A stretch of DNA of 64,000 nucleotides from Lacrimispora saccharolytica (GTDB taxonomy: Bacteria > Bacillota > Clostridia > Lachnospirales > Lachnospiraceae), in NCBI GenBank assembly GCA_021531795.1, contig JADYUL010000007.1, positions 39,314-103,313 of the forward strand, read 5' to 3'. Made by a program: the position numbers and the translations under genes. Numbering within the stretch: the first letter of the stretch is position 1; each line of letters opens with the position of its first letter. This document shows positions 28,119-37,291 of this stretch, in pieces. Below the pieces are notes generated by a model. It did no database searches. It saw only the letters and a program-made list of their open reading frames with translations, and was not told the origin of the DNA.

Positions 28119-29265
28119 AATAGCGATATTCACATATTCCATATTCACAGTTGGTGGGGAGCAGAGGGTAGTTAGTCTGATTGCCAACAAGCTGTCTGAG
28201 GAACACGAGGTTACTATATTCACTATGGATAGGGTAAACAGTGGAAAGCCCAGATATAGTCTCGATGAATCAATAGGAATAGATTATTATCACCCACATA
28301 AAGGTGATGCAGTATCATTTGTTCTGCGTGCTGCCACACACCTAACTCCTGTTGTGGTATACGATTGGTTTCCCAAGGGGATAGAAAGGGCATACTGTCC
28401 TGATAAATATGCCGGGATTATGAATGACCTAATCTCAGATGAATATGATACGGTTATTGCGACTGCATGGCAGCTCAGTATTATCCTTGGGAAGGTTAAA
28501 GGATTATATAACAGAAGCTTTAGGGCTATTGCGTGGGAACACAGTTCGTATGAAGCCTACTTTGAAAGAAAGCATTTCTACTTGAATAATAATACACAAT
28601 TGTTTGCTGACAATCTCAGATATGTTGATAGTATAGTTGTACTAAACAACGATTACAAAGAGAAATATTTGCGAAAGCTGGGATTAGATTCTGAGGTTAT
28701 ATACAATCCCAAGTCATTTGTCATTAGTTCCGTAAGTAAACTAAATAATAGGACGATACTGTATTGTGGAAGGATAGATGACAATTTTAAGGGAATAGAT
28801 CTTTTATCGGATTCCTTTGACAAATTCTGTAAAAAGAATTCAGATTGGAGACTACTTATTGCCGGCGATGGTCCTGCACTTAGGAAGTATAAGAGGCTTG
28901 CTGAGACACTAGACTGTGGGAACCGTGTAGAATTCCTTGGCAGTATCAGTAATGTCAAAGAGCTAATGCTTGATTCTTCCATATTCGTGCTTCCATCCAG
29001 ATTCGAGGGATTCCCTATGAGTGTGACGGAGGCATTTGAATGCGGATTACCGGTAATTGCATATGATATTCCGGCGATGGAACCATTCAAGGAGTCTGGG
29101 GGTGCAGTATGTGTTCCGTGCTTTGATACAGATGAGTATTCGAACAGATTACTAGAACTTGCAGATGATATTGAGCTAAGACAAAGACTTGGAAGGAATG
29201 CGAGAGACTTCGCCGGGCAGCTTGATATAGATATTATCGGAGAGAAATGGGAAGATATTCTGTAG
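28111..29265 (+). CDS. GT4 family glycosyltransferase
   Basis: This 384-residue GT-B enzyme has an N-terminal signature of the GT4 subgroup acting in capsule synthesis (IFTYSIFTVGGEQRVVSLIA) and a C-terminal half with ILYCGRIDDNFKGIDLL near residue 215, AGDGPALRKYK near 252 and the E-x7-E motif in EGFPMSVTEAFECGLPVIAY near 298. It is complete. The gene overlaps its left neighbour by 8 and its right neighbour (flippase) by 19 bases, which points to tight coupling. Confidence 0.92.
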   Translation: MSKIAIFTYSIFTVGGEQRVVSLIANKLSEEHEVTIFTMDRVNSGKPRYSLDESIGIDYYHPHKGDAVSFVLRAATHLTPVVVYDWFPKGIERAYCPDKYAGIMNDLISDEYDTVIATAWQLSIILGKVKGLYNRSFRAIAWEHSSYEAYFERKHFYLNNNTQLFADNLRYVDSIVVLNNDYKEKYLRKLGLDSEVIYNPKSFVISSVSKLNNRTILYCGRIDDNFKGIDLLSDSFDKFCKKNSDWRLLIAGDGPALRKYKRLAETLDCGNRVEFLGSISNVKELMLDSSIFVLPSRFEGFPMSVTEAFECGLPVIAYDIPAMEPFKESGGAVCVPCFDTDEYSNRLLELADDIELRQRLGRNARDFAGQLDIDIIGEKWEDIL

Positions 29266-30692
29266 TATCCAATTTAATATGGAGATTCTTAGAGAGAAGC
29301 GGTGCACAGCTTGTCTCTTTTGTAGTGTCCATAATTCTGGCAAGAATATTATTACCTGAGGAATATGGCATCGTAGCTATTGCTACGGTTGTTATCACGA
29401 TAATGAATGTATTCGTAGACAATGGACTTGGCAATGCACTTATTCAGAAGAAGGAATGTGATGATACGGATTATTCTACAGCATTGTGGGCTAATGTGAT
29501 TGTATGCACCATTCTCTATGCTATTGCATATATTATTGTGGCTCCCATAATGACATATGCTTATGCGGATACAGTCCTCAAGTGGATAATCAGAATAATG
29601 GGGCTGTCGATTATAGTATCAAGTGTTAAGAATATCCAGCAGGCATACGTATCGAGAACACTGCAGTTCAAGAAGTTCTTTATTTCAACTTCAACCGGAA
29701 CTATTATTTCTGCTATTGTTGGAGTATATATGGCATATTCCGGGTTTGGTGTATGGGCATTGGTTGCACAATATCTGACGAATACAATAATTGACACGGT
29801 AGTACTGGGCTTTGTTATAGAGTGGCGTCCAAGATTCATCTTCTCTATGGAACGTCTTAGGGGGCTTATATCATACGGATATAAGCTTTTGGCATCGGCT
29901 CTTATCAATTGTATATATGACAACTTCCGACAACTGATTGTGGGCAAAGTGCACAGTTCTAAGGATTTGGCTTTCTATAACAGAGGAAAGCAGTTCCCAT
30001 CAATAATAATGGTGAACATCAACTCATCGATAGATAGTGTTCTGTTCCCGGTTATGTCCAGAGAACAGGATAGTCCTGAAAGATTAAGAAGTATGGCGCA
30101 CAGATCTATGACTGTAAGTGCTTACATTCTATTTCCGTTTCTGTTTGGTCTTGCAGCGATTGCTGACCATATGATCCCTCTTCTGCTTACGGAGAAGTGG
30201 AATGATTCGATTGTATTTATTCAGATCTTCTGCCTATTCTACACCTTTCACCCGATTCAAACGACTAATCTGAATGTAATAAAGGCGGTGGGTAGAAGCG
30301 ACTTGTTCTTGAGATTAGAGATTATTCAGACTGTAGTAGGTATCATATTGTTAATTCCGGTAATTAAGCTTGGACCGATATACATTGCCTTAATGTATCT
30401 GGTAGCAGCTGTGTTCAACGCATTGATAATTGGCGCGATATCGGGTCGACAGATGGGATATTCTGTTGGTAATCAGGTCAAAGATATGTTACCATATTAT
30501 TGTATGTCTATTCTTATGATGTTGGCAGTATGGGGTCTGGGAAACATTAGTGATAATCACCTTATTATAGTTGGGCAGGTTGCTGCCGGAATACTGATAT
30601 ATGTTGTTTTATCTGCCATAATAAAGCCTTCGGCATATAGGTATATACTATGTTCAATAAGAGGTAGAAATGAATCTTCATCTAATGACTGA
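29247..30692 (+). CDS. wzx: Wzx-type oligosaccharide flippase (MOP superfamily)
   Basis: This 481-residue protein has 12-14 hydrophobic segments and the features of the polysaccharide transport family: LIWRFLERSGAQLVSFVVSI at the start, LARILLPEEYGIVAIATV, then a central FYNRGKQFPSI motif near residue 243. It flips undecaprenyl-pyrophosphate-linked repeats across the membrane. The locus also has two ABC-type flippases, so this is one of three export routes. Its start overlaps the GT4 gene and its end overlaps the WecF-like gene by 23 bases. Confidence 0.93.
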   Translation: MGRYSVVSNLIWRFLERSGAQLVSFVVSIILARILLPEEYGIVAIATVVITIMNVFVDNGLGNALIQKKECDDTDYSTALWANVIVCTILYAIAYIIVAPIMTYAYADTVLKWIIRIMGLSIIVSSVKNIQQAYVSRTLQFKKFFISTSTGTIISAIVGVYMAYSGFGVWALVAQYLTNTIIDTVVLGFVIEWRPRFIFSMERLRGLISYGYKLLASALINCIYDNFRQLIVGKVHSSKDLAFYNRGKQFPSIIMVNINSSIDSVLFPVMSREQDSPERLRSMAHRSMTVSAYILFPFLFGLAAIADHMIPLLLTEKWNDSIVFIQIFCLFYTFHPIQTTNLNVIKAVGRSDLFLRLEIIQTVVGIILLIPVIKLGPIYIALMYLVAAVFNALIIGAISGRQMGYSVGNQVKDMLPYYCMSILMMLAVWGLGNISDNHLIIVGQVAAGILIYVVLSAIIKPSAYRYILCSIRGRNESSSND

Positions 30693-31749
30693 GGGGAAAT
30701 TTGTTGAACGGTTTGTCAGATTCGTAAACAAATACTATCCGGAACGAGAGAATTATTTTTATATATACAACAAAGAACCGGAAGAAGAACAGAGAACACA
30801 GCTAGCCCTCGATAATCTGGAATATACTGATAATCTGTTTAAATCCGTAGATTTATCGCTTGTAGGTGATGGTAAGGTCTTTGTTCACAGTTTTTACCTT
30901 ATTCATACTATTAAATACTGCAATTATCTGGTGAAACATATTCCGGCTGACAGAATCGTATTAATAATCTACGGTGCAGATTTATACAACAACAGATATA
31001 TTCTCAAGGATAACTTCCTTCATCCGGGTATTTGGGTTCAGGAGTATGATAAGAAGAGAATGATCAAGGGGATATCAAACTTCATGACGTTTGCCTCACC
31101 TGATTTCGAACTTATGTGCAAATGGTATGGCGCTAAGGGGAGCCAGTATGATTGTCTATATCCTTCAAATGCAAATGTGGAACTCCTTTCAACGCTTAGA
31201 AGCGAAGGAAGAAGTGAAGGCCCTGTAAGGATATTACTGGGCAATAGTGCTACCGTTACCAATAAGCATATGGAGGCTTTGGACTGGTTGTCAAAATATA
31301 GAGATGAAGATATCACAATAATATGTCCTTTGTCATATGGAGATATGAATTATGCACATAAGGTTGAAGACAGGGGAAAAGGGTACTTTGGTGACAATTT
31401 TAAGCCTATATATGATTATATTAGTATCGATGATTACTCAAGATTGCTAAGTAGTATTGATATTGCGATATATAATAACAATAGGCAGCAGGCAACAGGC
31501 AATATTGAGATTCTGGGATATCTTGGCAAAAAGATATTTGTCAGGTCAGATACAACGACATGGCAGCACTACGTTGGTAGAGATAATTGCATGTTCTATG
31601 ATACCAAATGTATAGATACTATGGAATTCGAGGAGTTTATCTCAAATAACGAAGAAGGTGTTGCTGTCAATATGAGATACTTTGAAAAAATATGGGACGA
31701 TACATATATTAAGAAAGTATGGGATCGAGTGTTTTTTGATGTTTATTAA
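30670..31749 (+). CDS. GT56-like (WecF-type) glycosyltransferase
   Basis: This 359-residue protein matches the WecF (TDP-Fuc4NAc:lipid II transferase) family in length and in blocks. FVHSFYLIHTIK is near residue 72, LIIYGADLY near 97, LGNSATVTNKH near 190 and NNRQQATGNI near 272, followed by LGYLGKKIFVRSDTTTW. In Enterobacteria WecF adds the third sugar of the ECA repeat. In Clostridia the donor may differ, for example another deoxyamino sugar nucleotide. It begins inside the flippase gene and is followed after 14 bases by the aldolase gene. Confidence 0.82.
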   Translation: MNLHLMTEGKFVERFVRFVNKYYPERENYFYIYNKEPEEEQRTQLALDNLEYTDNLFKSVDLSLVGDGKVFVHSFYLIHTIKYCNYLVKHIPADRIVLIIYGADLYNNRYILKDNFLHPGIWVQEYDKKRMIKGISNFMTFASPDFELMCKWYGAKGSQYDCLYPSNANVELLSTLRSEGRSEGPVRILLGNSATVTNKHMEALDWLSKYRDEDITIICPLSYGDMNYAHKVEDRGKGYFGDNFKPIYDYISIDDYSRLLSSIDIAIYNNNRQQATGNIEILGYLGKKIFVRSDTTTWQHYVGRDNCMFYDTKCIDTMEFEEFISNNEEGVAVNMRYFEKIWDDTYIKKVWDRVFFDVY

Positions 31750-31763
31750 TTGGAGATAGCATT

Positions 31764-33362
31764 GTGAATAGGATAAGCTTGCTTGATTGCACACTCCGTG
31801 ATGGAGGTTATATTAATGATTGGAATTTTGGTCATGATGAACTTATATGTCTTTATGAGAGGATAGTTAGTTCGAGCGTTGATATAATCGAAGTAGGATT
31901 TCTGGATGACAGAAGAACATTTGACATTAACAGAAGTATAATGCCCGATACGGACAGTGTAGAACGAATATATGGTCGCGTGGACAGACGCAAAGCCATG
32001 ATTGTTGGAATGATTGATTACGGAACTTGTTCATTATCTCATATATCAAAGTGTGAGGATAGTTATCTTGACGGTATCCGTGTCATCTTTAAGAAGCACA
32101 TGATGCAAGAAGCTGTTGCTTTTTGCGGGGAACTCAAGAAACTTGGATATCAGGTATTTGTACAGGCAGTATCGATTACCAGTTATTCGGACGAAGAATT
32201 GCGGAAGCTAATTAGTCTTGTTAACGAGGTAGAGCCGTATGCTGTATCTCTGGTGGATACATATGGTCTTCTTCATCAGGACAGTCTGCTTCACTATTTT
32301 AATATTATGGATAACAAGGTGAAGCCTGGTATTGGAATCGGTTACCATTCTCACAACAATTTTCAACTCGGATTTGCTAACTGTATAGATATGCTTGAGA
32401 CCAAATCAGATAGACATCTGATTGTTGATGCCACGTTATATGGTATGGGCAAAAGTGCAGGCAATACACCCATAGAGTTACTCGCCATGCATCTGAATAA
32501 CAGATTCGGCAAGAATTATGATATTAGCCAGCTACTTGAAGCAATTGATGGCAATATTATGAAGATATATAAGAAGCATCCTTGGGGATATAATCTTTTT
32601 TATTATCTGGCTGCTTCCAATAATTGTCATCCCAATTATGTTAAGGCGCTTATGGATAAGCACACATTGTCCATGAAGTCAATAAACAACATCCTGGCGA
32701 ATATTTGCAATGAGAAAAAGCTACTATTTGATGCGAACTATATAGAGGGCCTCTATGTAGAATATCAGTCTTGTGAATGTGATGATTCCGAGGATTTGAA
32801 TAATTTGTCTCATAACCTTTCAGGTAAGAAGATATTATTACTGGGTCCGGGGCAAACGATACAAAGTGAAGAGACAATAATAAGAGAGTTTATAGATAAC
32901 AACAATCCGGTTGTCATATCCACCAACTTCATTCCGGGGGCATTTCATGTGGAGTATGTCTTTGTCAGCAACAGCCGGAGATATATTCATATTTTAAATG
33001 ACTTAAAGGAATATAAGAACAGGGAGACTAAGGTTATTGCTACCTCCAATGTTACAGAAGCACAAGGTGCATTTGATTTCGTATTAAATAATGCTGCACT
33101 ATTGGATTTAGAGGGTAGTGTTACAGATCACTCATTTGTGATGTTGCTTAGGGCTCTATTAAGGGTGGGAGTAGCTGATGTCTCGTGCGCCGGTTTTGAT
33201 GGATATTCCGAAGACGATGAGAATTATTATAAGCCTGATATGGAATACTGGTTTTCGAGAAGAAAGGCTAAAGAGTTTAATAAATACGTAATTGATGAAT
33301 TATCCTCAATGAAGGATAGGCTTAAGGTTACATTTATTACAACAACAAAATATATGTATTAA
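31764..33362 (+). CDS. DRE-TIM (HMGL-like) aldolase fused to a DUF115/MAF-like domain
   Basis: The gene starts at GTG 31764 with GGAGAT 9 bases upstream. Residues 1-280 form a DRE-TIM metallolyase barrel: LLDCTLRDGGYINDW near residues 5-20 supplies the Arg-Asp pair, and YHSHNNFQLGFAN near 194 supplies the metal-binding His pair, as in 4-hydroxy-2-oxovalerate aldolase and HMG-CoA lyase. Residues 350-530 are a separate Rossmann-like domain (KILLLGPGQTIQSEE, NPVVISTNFIP, YVFVSNSRRY) like the DUF115/MAF domains of sugar-handling proteins. The aldolase would make or cleave a 2-keto acid such as pyruvate. It is followed 10 bases later by a pyruvate-using type ThDP enzyme, and both lead into RfbH/F/G. 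The joint function is inference. Confidence 0.83.
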   Translation: MNRISLLDCTLRDGGYINDWNFGHDELICLYERIVSSSVDIIEVGFLDDRRTFDINRSIMPDTDSVERIYGRVDRRKAMIVGMIDYGTCSLSHISKCEDSYLDGIRVIFKKHMMQEAVAFCGELKKLGYQVFVQAVSITSYSDEELRKLISLVNEVEPYAVSLVDTYGLLHQDSLLHYFNIMDNKVKPGIGIGYHSHNNFQLGFANCIDMLETKSDRHLIVDATLYGMGKSAGNTPIELLAMHLNNRFGKNYDISQLLEAIDGNIMKIYKKHPWGYNLFYYLAASNNCHPNYVKALMDKHTLSMKSINNILANICNEKKLLFDANYIEGLYVEYQSCECDDSEDLNNLSHNLSGKKILLLGPGQTIQSEETIIREFIDNNNPVVISTNFIPGAFHVEYVFVSNSRRYIHILNDLKEYKNRETKVIATSNVTEAQGAFDFVLNNAALLDLEGSVTDHSFVMLLRALLRVGVADVSCAGFDGYSEDDENYYKPDMEYWFSRRKAKEFNKYVIDELSSMKDRLKVTFITTTKYMY

Positions 33363-33372
33363 TGAGGGCATA

Positions 33373-35178
33373 ATGAAGGTGAAGTTATCAGATTATATAG
33401 CAGAGTTTCTGGTAAATAATAGTATAGAGCATGTATTTACAGTCACAGGTGGTGGGGCGATGCATCTGAATGATTCATTGGGACACAATCATGGACTGAC
33501 TTGTATATACAATCACCATGAGCAGGCATGTGCTATAGCAGCAGAAGGATATACCAGATATTCCGGAAGGCTTTCAGCAGTATGTGTTACAAGTGGTCCG
33601 GGTGGAACCAATGCAATTACAGGTGTGTTAGGTGGATGGCTTGACTCTATACCTATGTTTATCATATCCGGACAGGTAAAGAGAGCAACAACTACCTGGT
33701 CAACAGATGTGCCATTAAGACAGCTTGGGGATCAGGAATATAATATTGTGTCATCGGTGTCATCAATGACGAAGTATGCAGTCATGATAACAGAACCTAA
33801 AGATATACGATATCATTTAGAGAAAGCTTTGTATTTGGCATTGAATGGAAGACCCGGACCGGTATGGTTAGATATTCCTCTTGATGTACAGGCTGCGGTA
33901 ATAGATACAGATGAACTTGTGGGATTCAACGAAACGGAGCTTAGTAAGCCGGAGAATCCTATTTACGATAGCACTATTACTGATAAAATACTGCAGAAGA
34001 TAAGTGAAGCCAAGAGACCGGTAGTTCTTGCCGGAACAGGTATCCGTCTGGCCGGTGCATACCAGGAGTTCTTAGAAACCGTAGATAAATTAAATATTCC
34101 TGTAGTGACTGCGTGGAACGCGCACGACCTGTTGTGGGAAGAACACAGATTATATTCAGGACGTCCGGCTACTGTTGGAACCAGAGGAGGCAATTTTGTA
34201 GTTCAGAAGAGTGATTTGCTTTTATCTTTGGGATGTAGGTTAAACATTAGGCAAATAAGCTACAATGATCACGATTTTGCACGTAATGCGTATAAGATCA
34301 TTGTGGATATTGATGAGAATGAGTTACACAAACCTACGATAACACCGGATATGCCCGTTCATGCCAATGTTAAGGATGTTCTTCAGTCTATAATTGATAG
34401 TGGTTATTCCGGTAATAACAGAGAACATGAACTATGGTTGGACTGGTGTAAAGGGATTAACAGAAGGTATCCCGCTGCCAGGGAGGAATATTACGAGAAA
34501 ACTTCTCCGGTTAATCCTTATGCATTCATGAAAGAATTGTCATCGGAACTTGAAGAGGGGGATAACATAATCTGTGGAAATGGAAGCGCATGCGTAATAT
34601 CATTCCAGGCAATTGAACTGAAGCCGAATCAGAGAATGTTCACCAACTCCGGATGTGCGGCTATGGGTTATGGATTTCCGGCAGCTATAGGCGTATGTAT
34701 AGCCAATAATAATAAGAGGACTGTTTGTATTGATGGAGATGGAAGCTTCCAGATGAATATTCAGGAACTCCAGACGGTGGTATACAATAAGTTAAATATT
34801 AAGATTATCTACCTTAATAATAATGGATATCATTCTATTCGTCAGACACAGAATAATGTATTCAATCCTCCGCTTGTTGGCGTATGTGACGGCAATGGCT
34901 TGAGCTTCCCGGATGCTTCCAAGATTGCGTACGCATATGGTGTGCCTTATGTGATGATTGATGATGTACGTGATGTACGTGAAAAGATAAGAACTGTGTT
35001 AGATTCGGCCGGACCTGTTTTCTGTGAAGTATTACTTGATCCTGATCAGAATTTTGAACCCAAGTTGTCATCAAAGGTGTTGGACGATGGAAGAATAGTA
35101 TCTCCTCCGCTAGAGGATATGTTTCCGTTTCTTCCTAAAGAAGAATTGGATGAAATAATGAATTGTGAGGCTATATGA
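33373..35178 (+). CDS. Acetolactate-synthase-like ThDP enzyme, copy 2 (YerE-like candidate)
   Basis: This 601-residue ThDP enzyme has the catalytic Glu in NHHEQACAIAAEGYTR near residue 51, TSGPGGTNAITGV near 76, a central domain (about 195-340) and the ThDP-Mg site GDGSFQMNIQEL near 455, with NNNGYHSI following. It overlaps RfbH by 4 bases (ATGA) and stands directly upstream of the RfbH-RfbF-RfbG set. YerE, a FAD- and ThDP-dependent member of this superfamily, couples pyruvate to CDP-4-keto-3,6-dideoxyglucose to give the branched sugar yersiniose A. The gene order here makes the same type of reaction the leading hypothesis. Binding residues for FAD were not checked individually. Confidence 0.85.
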   Translation: MKVKLSDYIAEFLVNNSIEHVFTVTGGGAMHLNDSLGHNHGLTCIYNHHEQACAIAAEGYTRYSGRLSAVCVTSGPGGTNAITGVLGGWLDSIPMFIISGQVKRATTTWSTDVPLRQLGDQEYNIVSSVSSMTKYAVMITEPKDIRYHLEKALYLALNGRPGPVWLDIPLDVQAAVIDTDELVGFNETELSKPENPIYDSTITDKILQKISEAKRPVVLAGTGIRLAGAYQEFLETVDKLNIPVVTAWNAHDLLWEEHRLYSGRPATVGTRGGNFVVQKSDLLLSLGCRLNIRQISYNDHDFARNAYKIIVDIDENELHKPTITPDMPVHANVKDVLQSIIDSGYSGNNREHELWLDWCKGINRRYPAAREEYYEKTSPVNPYAFMKELSSELEEGDNIICGNGSACVISFQAIELKPNQRMFTNSGCAAMGYGFPAAIGVCIANNNKRTVCIDGDGSFQMNIQELQTVVYNKLNIKIIYLNNNGYHSIRQTQNNVFNPPLVGVCDGNGLSFPDASKIAYAYGVPYVMIDDVRDVREKIRTVLDSAGPVFCEVLLDPDQNFEPKLSSKVLDDGRIVSPPLEDMFPFLPKEELDEIMNCEAI

Positions 35179-36506
35179 CAGACGCAAAGAAAGAAAAAGA
35201 ACAACAGATCCTGAACCTAGTCAGAGAATACTGTGAGGAATTCCACAAGAAACCGGAGTACACTGAGGGCGACAGGATTCCTTATGCTTCAAGAGTGTAT
35301 GACAGTGAAGAGATGGTTAACCTTGTAGACAGTGCTCTTGAATTCTGGCTTACATCAGGAAGATATACGGATGAATTCGAGAAAAATTTTGCTGAATATC
35401 TCGGTGTTAAGTTCTGTTCACTTGTTAATTCCGGTTCCTCAGCCAATCTCCTTGCTTTTATGACCCTTACGTCTCCGTTACTGGGAGATAGGAGGATAAA
35501 CAGAGGCGATGAGGTTATAACGGTGGCAGCAGGATTCCCCACAACAGTTACACCGATGATTCAGTATGGTGCTGTACCCGTATTTGTTGATGTCACCATT
35601 CCGCAGTATAATATTGATGTTGACAGATTAGAGGAGGCATTGAGCGATAAGACCAAGGCAGTTATGATAGCGCATACTTTGGGCAATCCTTTTGATCTTG
35701 CAGGGGTCAAGAAGTTCTGTGATAAGCACAATCTGTGGCTTGTTGAGGATAACTGTGATGCCCTAGGTAGTGAGTATATGATTGATGGCAAGACTTATCT
35801 AACAGGTACAGTTGGCGATATAGGAACCTCTAGCTTCTATCCTCCACATCATATGACCATGGGTGAAGGAGGAGCGATATATACCAACAATCCGCTTCTT
35901 AATAAGATTGCAAGGTCGTTCAGAGATTGGGGAAGGGATTGCGTATGTCCATCAGGTAGAGACAACCTTTGCGGTCATAGATTTGACAGACAGTATGGTG
36001 AGCTTCCGCTCGGATATGATCATAAATATGTATATTCACACTTTGGATATAACCTCAAGGCAACCGATATGCAGGCAGCGGTCGGCTGTGCACAGCTTAA
36101 GAAGTTTCCTTCATTTGTTTCCAGAAGAAGACATAACTTTGAGAGACTGCATGATGCACTGACTTCGGTGGAAGACAAGCTCATACTACCGGTAGCAGCG
36201 GATAATTCCAATCCAAGCTGGTTTGGATTCTGTATAACCTGTAGAGATGGTATAGACAGAGAGAAGGTTGTACCATATATCGAATCAAAGGGAGTCCAGA
36301 CCAGGATGTTGTTTGCAGGCAATCTCCTGAAGCATCCGTGCTTTGATGAGATGAGAGCAGCAGGTGAGGGATACAGGGTAGTCGGTAATCTTGATAATAC
36401 CGATAAGATTATGACAAGTACATTCTGGGTAGGTGTATACCCCGGTATGACAGATGAAATGATAGATTACATGGCTCAGACTATAATCGAGGCAGTGAAT
36501 CAATAG
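35175..36506 (+). CDS. rfbH: CDP-4-keto-6-deoxy-D-glucose 3-dehydrase (RfbH/E1)
   Basis: This 443-residue member of the DegT family uses pyridoxamine phosphate. In the position of the Schiff-base Lys it has His in SFYPPHHMTMGEGG (about residues 222-228), the hallmark of RfbH/AscC. The [2Fe-2S] ligands are visible: Cys in EDNCDAL near 195, then C-x-C and C-x7-C in DCVCPSGRDNLCGH near 257-267. The enzyme removes the C3 hydroxyl of CDP-4-keto-6-deoxyglucose and needs an electron-transfer reductase (RfbI/AscD) that I do not find in the window. The gene overlaps the ThDP enzyme and is 8 bases from rfbF, with GGGGG as ribosome site. Confidence 0.95.
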   Translation: MTDAKKEKEQQILNLVREYCEEFHKKPEYTEGDRIPYASRVYDSEEMVNLVDSALEFWLTSGRYTDEFEKNFAEYLGVKFCSLVNSGSSANLLAFMTLTSPLLGDRRINRGDEVITVAAGFPTTVTPMIQYGAVPVFVDVTIPQYNIDVDRLEEALSDKTKAVMIAHTLGNPFDLAGVKKFCDKHNLWLVEDNCDALGSEYMIDGKTYLTGTVGDIGTSSFYPPHHMTMGEGGAIYTNNPLLNKIARSFRDWGRDCVCPSGRDNLCGHRFDRQYGELPLGYDHKYVYSHFGYNLKATDMQAAVGCAQLKKFPSFVSRRRHNFERLHDALTSVEDKLILPVAADNSNPSWFGFCITCRDGIDREKVVPYIESKGVQTRMLFAGNLLKHPCFDEMRAAGEGYRVVGNLDNTDKIMTSTFWVGVYPGMTDEMIDYMAQTIIEAVNQ

Positions 36507-36514
36507 GGGGATGT

Positions 36515-37291
36515 ATGAAGGTAGTTATTCTTGCAGGAGGATACGGAACAAGAATAAGTGAAGAGAGTCATCTGAAGCCGAAGCCTATGATTGAGATAGG
36601 TGATAAGCCAATTCTGTGGCACATCATGAAGGAATATTCACATTATGGCTTCAATGAATTCATCATATGCTGTGGATATAAGCAGCATGTGATAAAAGAA
36701 TGGTTTGCGGACTACTATCTGTATAACAGTGATGTGACATTCGATTTCGCAGATGATAACAAGATGATAGTCCATCAGAATGTAGCAGAGCCCTGGAAGG
36801 TAACCTTGGTGGATACAGGTCTTAATACAATGACCGGTGGAAGAATTAAGAGAATCCGGAAATACGTGGGTGATGAGACCTTCATGCTGACATATGGAGA
36901 CGCTGTATCAGATGTGAATATTGAGAAGTTGTGCCGGTTCCATAGAGATCACGGCAAGCTTGCAACTATTACAGCTGTAAGACCTGACCAGAGATTCGGT
37001 GTGCTAGATATCAACAAGGATGATACTATAGAGGAATTCAGGGAAAAAAACGCTATAACTGACGGCAGTCGAATAAACGGTGGATATATGGTGATGGAGC
37101 CTGAGGTCTTTGATTATCTTGAGGACGACAACACGGTATTCGAGAAATATCCACTTGAGAGATTAGCACAGGAAGGCAACCTTAAGGCATACAGACATGA
37201 CGGATATTGGCAGTGTATGGATACCAAGCGCGAGAAGGACAGACTGGATGAGCTATGGAGCAACGGCAAAGCTCCATGGAAGGTGTGGTAA
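36515..37291 (+). CDS. rfbF: Glucose-1-phosphate cytidylyltransferase
   Basis: This 258-residue nucleotidyltransferase has the sugar-1-phosphate site at the N-terminus (VVILAGGYGTRISEES, then KPKPMIEIGDKPILWHIM), the metal site LTYGDAVSDV near 128 and GGYMVMEPEVFDYL near 188. The LAGGYGTR...KPMIEIG pattern and the length identify RfbF/DdhA rather than glucose-1-phosphate thymidylyl- or uridylyltransferase. It makes CDP-glucose from CTP and Glc-1-P, the first step of the CDP-3,6-dideoxyhexose route. Its stop touches the ATG of rfbG. Confidence 0.95.
   Translation: MKVVILAGGYGTRISEESHLKPKPMIEIGDKPILWHIMKEYSHYGFNEFIICCGYKQHVIKEWFADYYLYNSDVTFDFADDNKMIVHQNVAEPWKVTLVDTGLNTMTGGRIKRIRKYVGDETFMLTYGDAVSDVNIEKLCRFHRDHGKLATITAVRPDQRFGVLDINKDDTIEEFREKNAITDGSRINGGYMVMEPEVFDYLEDDNTVFEKYPLERLAQEGNLKAYRHDGYWQCMDTKREKDRLDELWSNGKAPWKVW

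Noticed and set aside
31764..33362. Catabolic 4-hydroxy-2-oxovalerate aldolase of the meta-cleavage pathway
   Set aside because: The usual acetaldehyde dehydrogenase partner is absent, an extra C-terminal domain is present, and the context is sugar-nucleotide synthesis.
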